Shown here piece by piece: positions 61,901 to 64,000 of a stretch of DNA of 64,000 nt. Source of the stretch: Seison nebaliae (Eukaryota; Rotifera; Pararotatoria; Seisonacea; Seisonidae); contig JALJEE010000288.1 in assembly GCA_023231475.1 (NCBI GenBank), forward strand, positions 1-64,000, written 5' to 3'. Position 1 is the stretch's first letter; every line of letters starts with the position of its first letter. The position numbers were made by a program, and so were the translations under genes. The notes under the pieces were generated by a model. The model ran no database searches. It saw nothing but the letters and a program-made list of their open reading frames with translations, and had not been told where the DNA came from.

Positions 61901-64000
61901 AGAATTCTTTACTTTTTCCGTTAGAGAATAAATGAATTTTTCTGTATTATATCAGACAAATTATTGCCTTTCTTACAAATAAGAAGTTTCGGTGAAATTG
62001 TAGGAGAGTGCTAATAATTAGGCGAACGCTTTATATGTTTCACCATTCAACACAGTTAGAATTGTCTCATTAACAATATCTGACAACGATGTACGTTTTT
62101 TGTTTGGCGATTATGATTTCCAATTTTACCGACAATTCTTAAAAGTATTTCTTTGGTATTTCCTTCAGAACCACGATCGAATCACCTTATTGTGATAAAT
62201 TAGTAAATCGACGCCGACGTTTAATGAAATAAAACGAAATTCGCCTCTTCTTCTTTTACTAAATTGACAAACAAGAAAACTTATATCGTTTTGATATCAA
62301 CCGACAATACACTGTTACAAGAACTCCGTTTCAGCACAACAAATTTAGGTAAACCCTTATTCAACTTAAGGTAATTTAAAAGAAAAAAAAAATCGGTTCG
62401 ATGTTAAAATATTTCTTCCTATCCGATAGATCAATTTCAATGATTCATTCCAATTAATACGAAGTGAAATTATTATAAAAGGAATTTTTTCATCGATCTC
62501 ATTATTGTAATTCGTCCTTTCCATCCAATTCAAATATACGGAAAACCATATCGATGGATTTTTAGCGGGAAATTTGCATATTTCTTCATACGGGTAAGTG
62601 CCAATTAGATTTTCCAGGAATTTCCCATGAGAAGATGACGATAAATTAGAAAGCTCTCTAATATTTGTCCATTTATTCTTTTCTCGATTTTTGTTGTGCT
62701 GATGTTCGTCAAAGAATAACCGAGTAGCTTTCTACTCTACGAATATTTGTATTTCATTCGTTCACAACTTTCTTTAAATTGTAATTTCTCCTCATGTTTT
62801 AGGATTTTTTAGTAAAATTTCAAACTTCTATGGCAATACAGTTTTACCCACTTATAAATTGTTCTCCAAAATAAAAATAAAACGGACGAATCTATTCCTT
62901 CGAAACATTCGAAGTCAAAGAAATAAGAGTAACTGTGCATTTTTTAAAGGGCATAAAATGTTTTCCAAAATTTCAAAGGAAAGAGTAGAGCTGTTCGAAA
63001 TCCAAATAAGATTCCGACATTTTCGATAAGATTATTTTACTTTTATGGAATGCGATTGATTCCTAATGTTCAAAGTTGATTAATTTACCTAATTTTTTAA
63101 AAATAGTATCAGATGGATGTTTAACAACTATAAAAAAAATGTTTCCAGGAAATTGAACACATATTAATATCATATATGTACATATACATTAAAGATTTTT
63201 CGAAAATTTGATTTTTAAAAATTCTTAAAGTTAAAAAAGTCTAAATTTTGCATAAATTTTTGAAATAAAGTTCAATAAAGGATCACCTGCTGGTTGAGCA
63301 GGACTGCATATGCGTGAAAAACTACTGACACAGACTACATGAGTAATATTGTTGTTTAATGAGTAAATAATAATCCTTTTCTCATTAATAAATTTTTCTT
63401 TTGAAACAATCATAAAAGGATGAAATACTTACTCATTATACATGTATTTCGATAGTTTCTAAAGTTTTGAAACTCACAAGTTTGCACTTGTGAGTTTATA
63501 TTATTGGTATGTAATATCTGAATAATCATTTCTCATCTAACAAAGTAAGCCTAAAAGGAATAAGTGGATATTCGTGAGCAAGAAGTTATCAAGTTTACTC
63601 ATTTATCCACATTTACCCAATTCTGTTTAGAGCATTTCAAGCTATTTATAATGATAACAAATTCAACCTCATGTGTGAAAGTGTTGAAAAAATCTACTGG
63701 ATATTTATCGTCTTAGATAATCGGCTACAATTAATTATTCAATTCACAATAATTAGGAAGATTAAGATAAAAGGTTGAGGTAATCATTATATGAGATAAC
63801 AATAATTGAAAAATATTCCTTATTGTTTCTATTCCTAACTAATAATAAATATTATCATAATATAGAGATTATAACCGATATTGTATCATTATATTAAACT
63901 AATCGTAGAAGAACTTATATTGATAATTTCCATAAATCTTCAATTTTGAGGAAGTTTCAAAGATTGTCATTTTATTTAATTTTGAAAAGAAAAGGTTTTT
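58926..64000. other. Gene-free upstream flank of EBF, to the window end
   Basis: Five kilobases without a supported gene on either strand. All open frames are short and low in complexity. A short stem-loop (CCTGCT/AGCAGG) at 63286-63302 sits in a locally less AT-rich patch. A palindrome (CTTCGAAACATTCGAAG) lies near 62898. The position directly upstream of a developmental regulator makes enhancer content likely, but I cannot point to individual sites. Confidence 0.45.

Noticed and set aside
63286-63302. Stem-loop CCTGCT-GGTTG-AGCAGG near the window end
   Set aside because: Only six base pairs. No snRNA, tRNA or other RNA family fits the surroundings.

Overview
This is nuclear DNA from a multicellular animal. 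It is strongly AT-rich, with intron-split genes on both strands and no operons or bacterial signals. A UNC5-type netrin receptor, a COE/EBF transcription factor, MED26, METTL3, a MICU protein and several ciliary proteins (STPG2, DAW1, tektin, a PPIL6-like cyclophilin) together point to a bilaterian with ciliated or flagellated cells. Very short introns (most 34-64 nt) and fast-evolving sequences suggest a derived, genome-reduced lineage. I cannot name the species.

Layout. 1-3.3 kb holds two decayed transposons: a MULE-type element with a FLYWCH-like head, followed by short tandem repeats, and a Tc1/mariner transposase remnant on the minus strand. 3.5-7.4 kb holds MCTS1 (-), a small cysteine-rich DUF4773-like gene (+) assembled here from short exons, and STPG2 (-). 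7.4-23.7 kb is a 16-kb gene-poor stretch with only one weak F-box-like spliced frame and a strong foldback. It ends at a UNC5-like receptor (+, 23.7-26.6 kb). 28.2-46.6 kb is gene-dense: SMC6 (+), DAW1 (-), RCE1 (-), MRPS24 (-), LSM2 (+), MED26 (-), the Rieske protein (+), an 86-residue orphan (+), tektin (+) and a cyclophilin (-). 46.8-55.3 kb holds METTL3 (+), MICU2/3 (+), an eL38-like ribosomal protein (+), CARS1 (+) and RPL9 (-). 56.0-58.9 kb is the EBF/collier gene (-), with over 5 kb of gene-free upstream DNA to the end of the window.

The genes do not form one pathway. They mix housekeeping functions (translation: MCTS1, RPL9, eL38, CARS1, MRPS24; RNA and chromatin: LSM2, METTL3, MED26, SMC6; mitochondria: Rieske, MICU, MRPS24), cilia/axoneme genes and two neural developmental genes (UNC5, EBF). 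The two neural genes are the ones with large empty flanks, as expected if those flanks hold regulatory DNA.

The most unusual signal is in splicing. I placed 49 introns by requiring intact reading frame and family alignment. 43 begin GTT, 2 begin GTC, 4 begin GTA, and none matches GTRAGT. A lineage-wide +3 T donor preference would be a real departure from the animal norm and suggests an altered U1 snRNA or a relaxed donor-recognition step. A second notable point is that the UNC5-like receptor has its Ig, TSP1 and membrane segments but no recognisable ZU5-UPA-death region.
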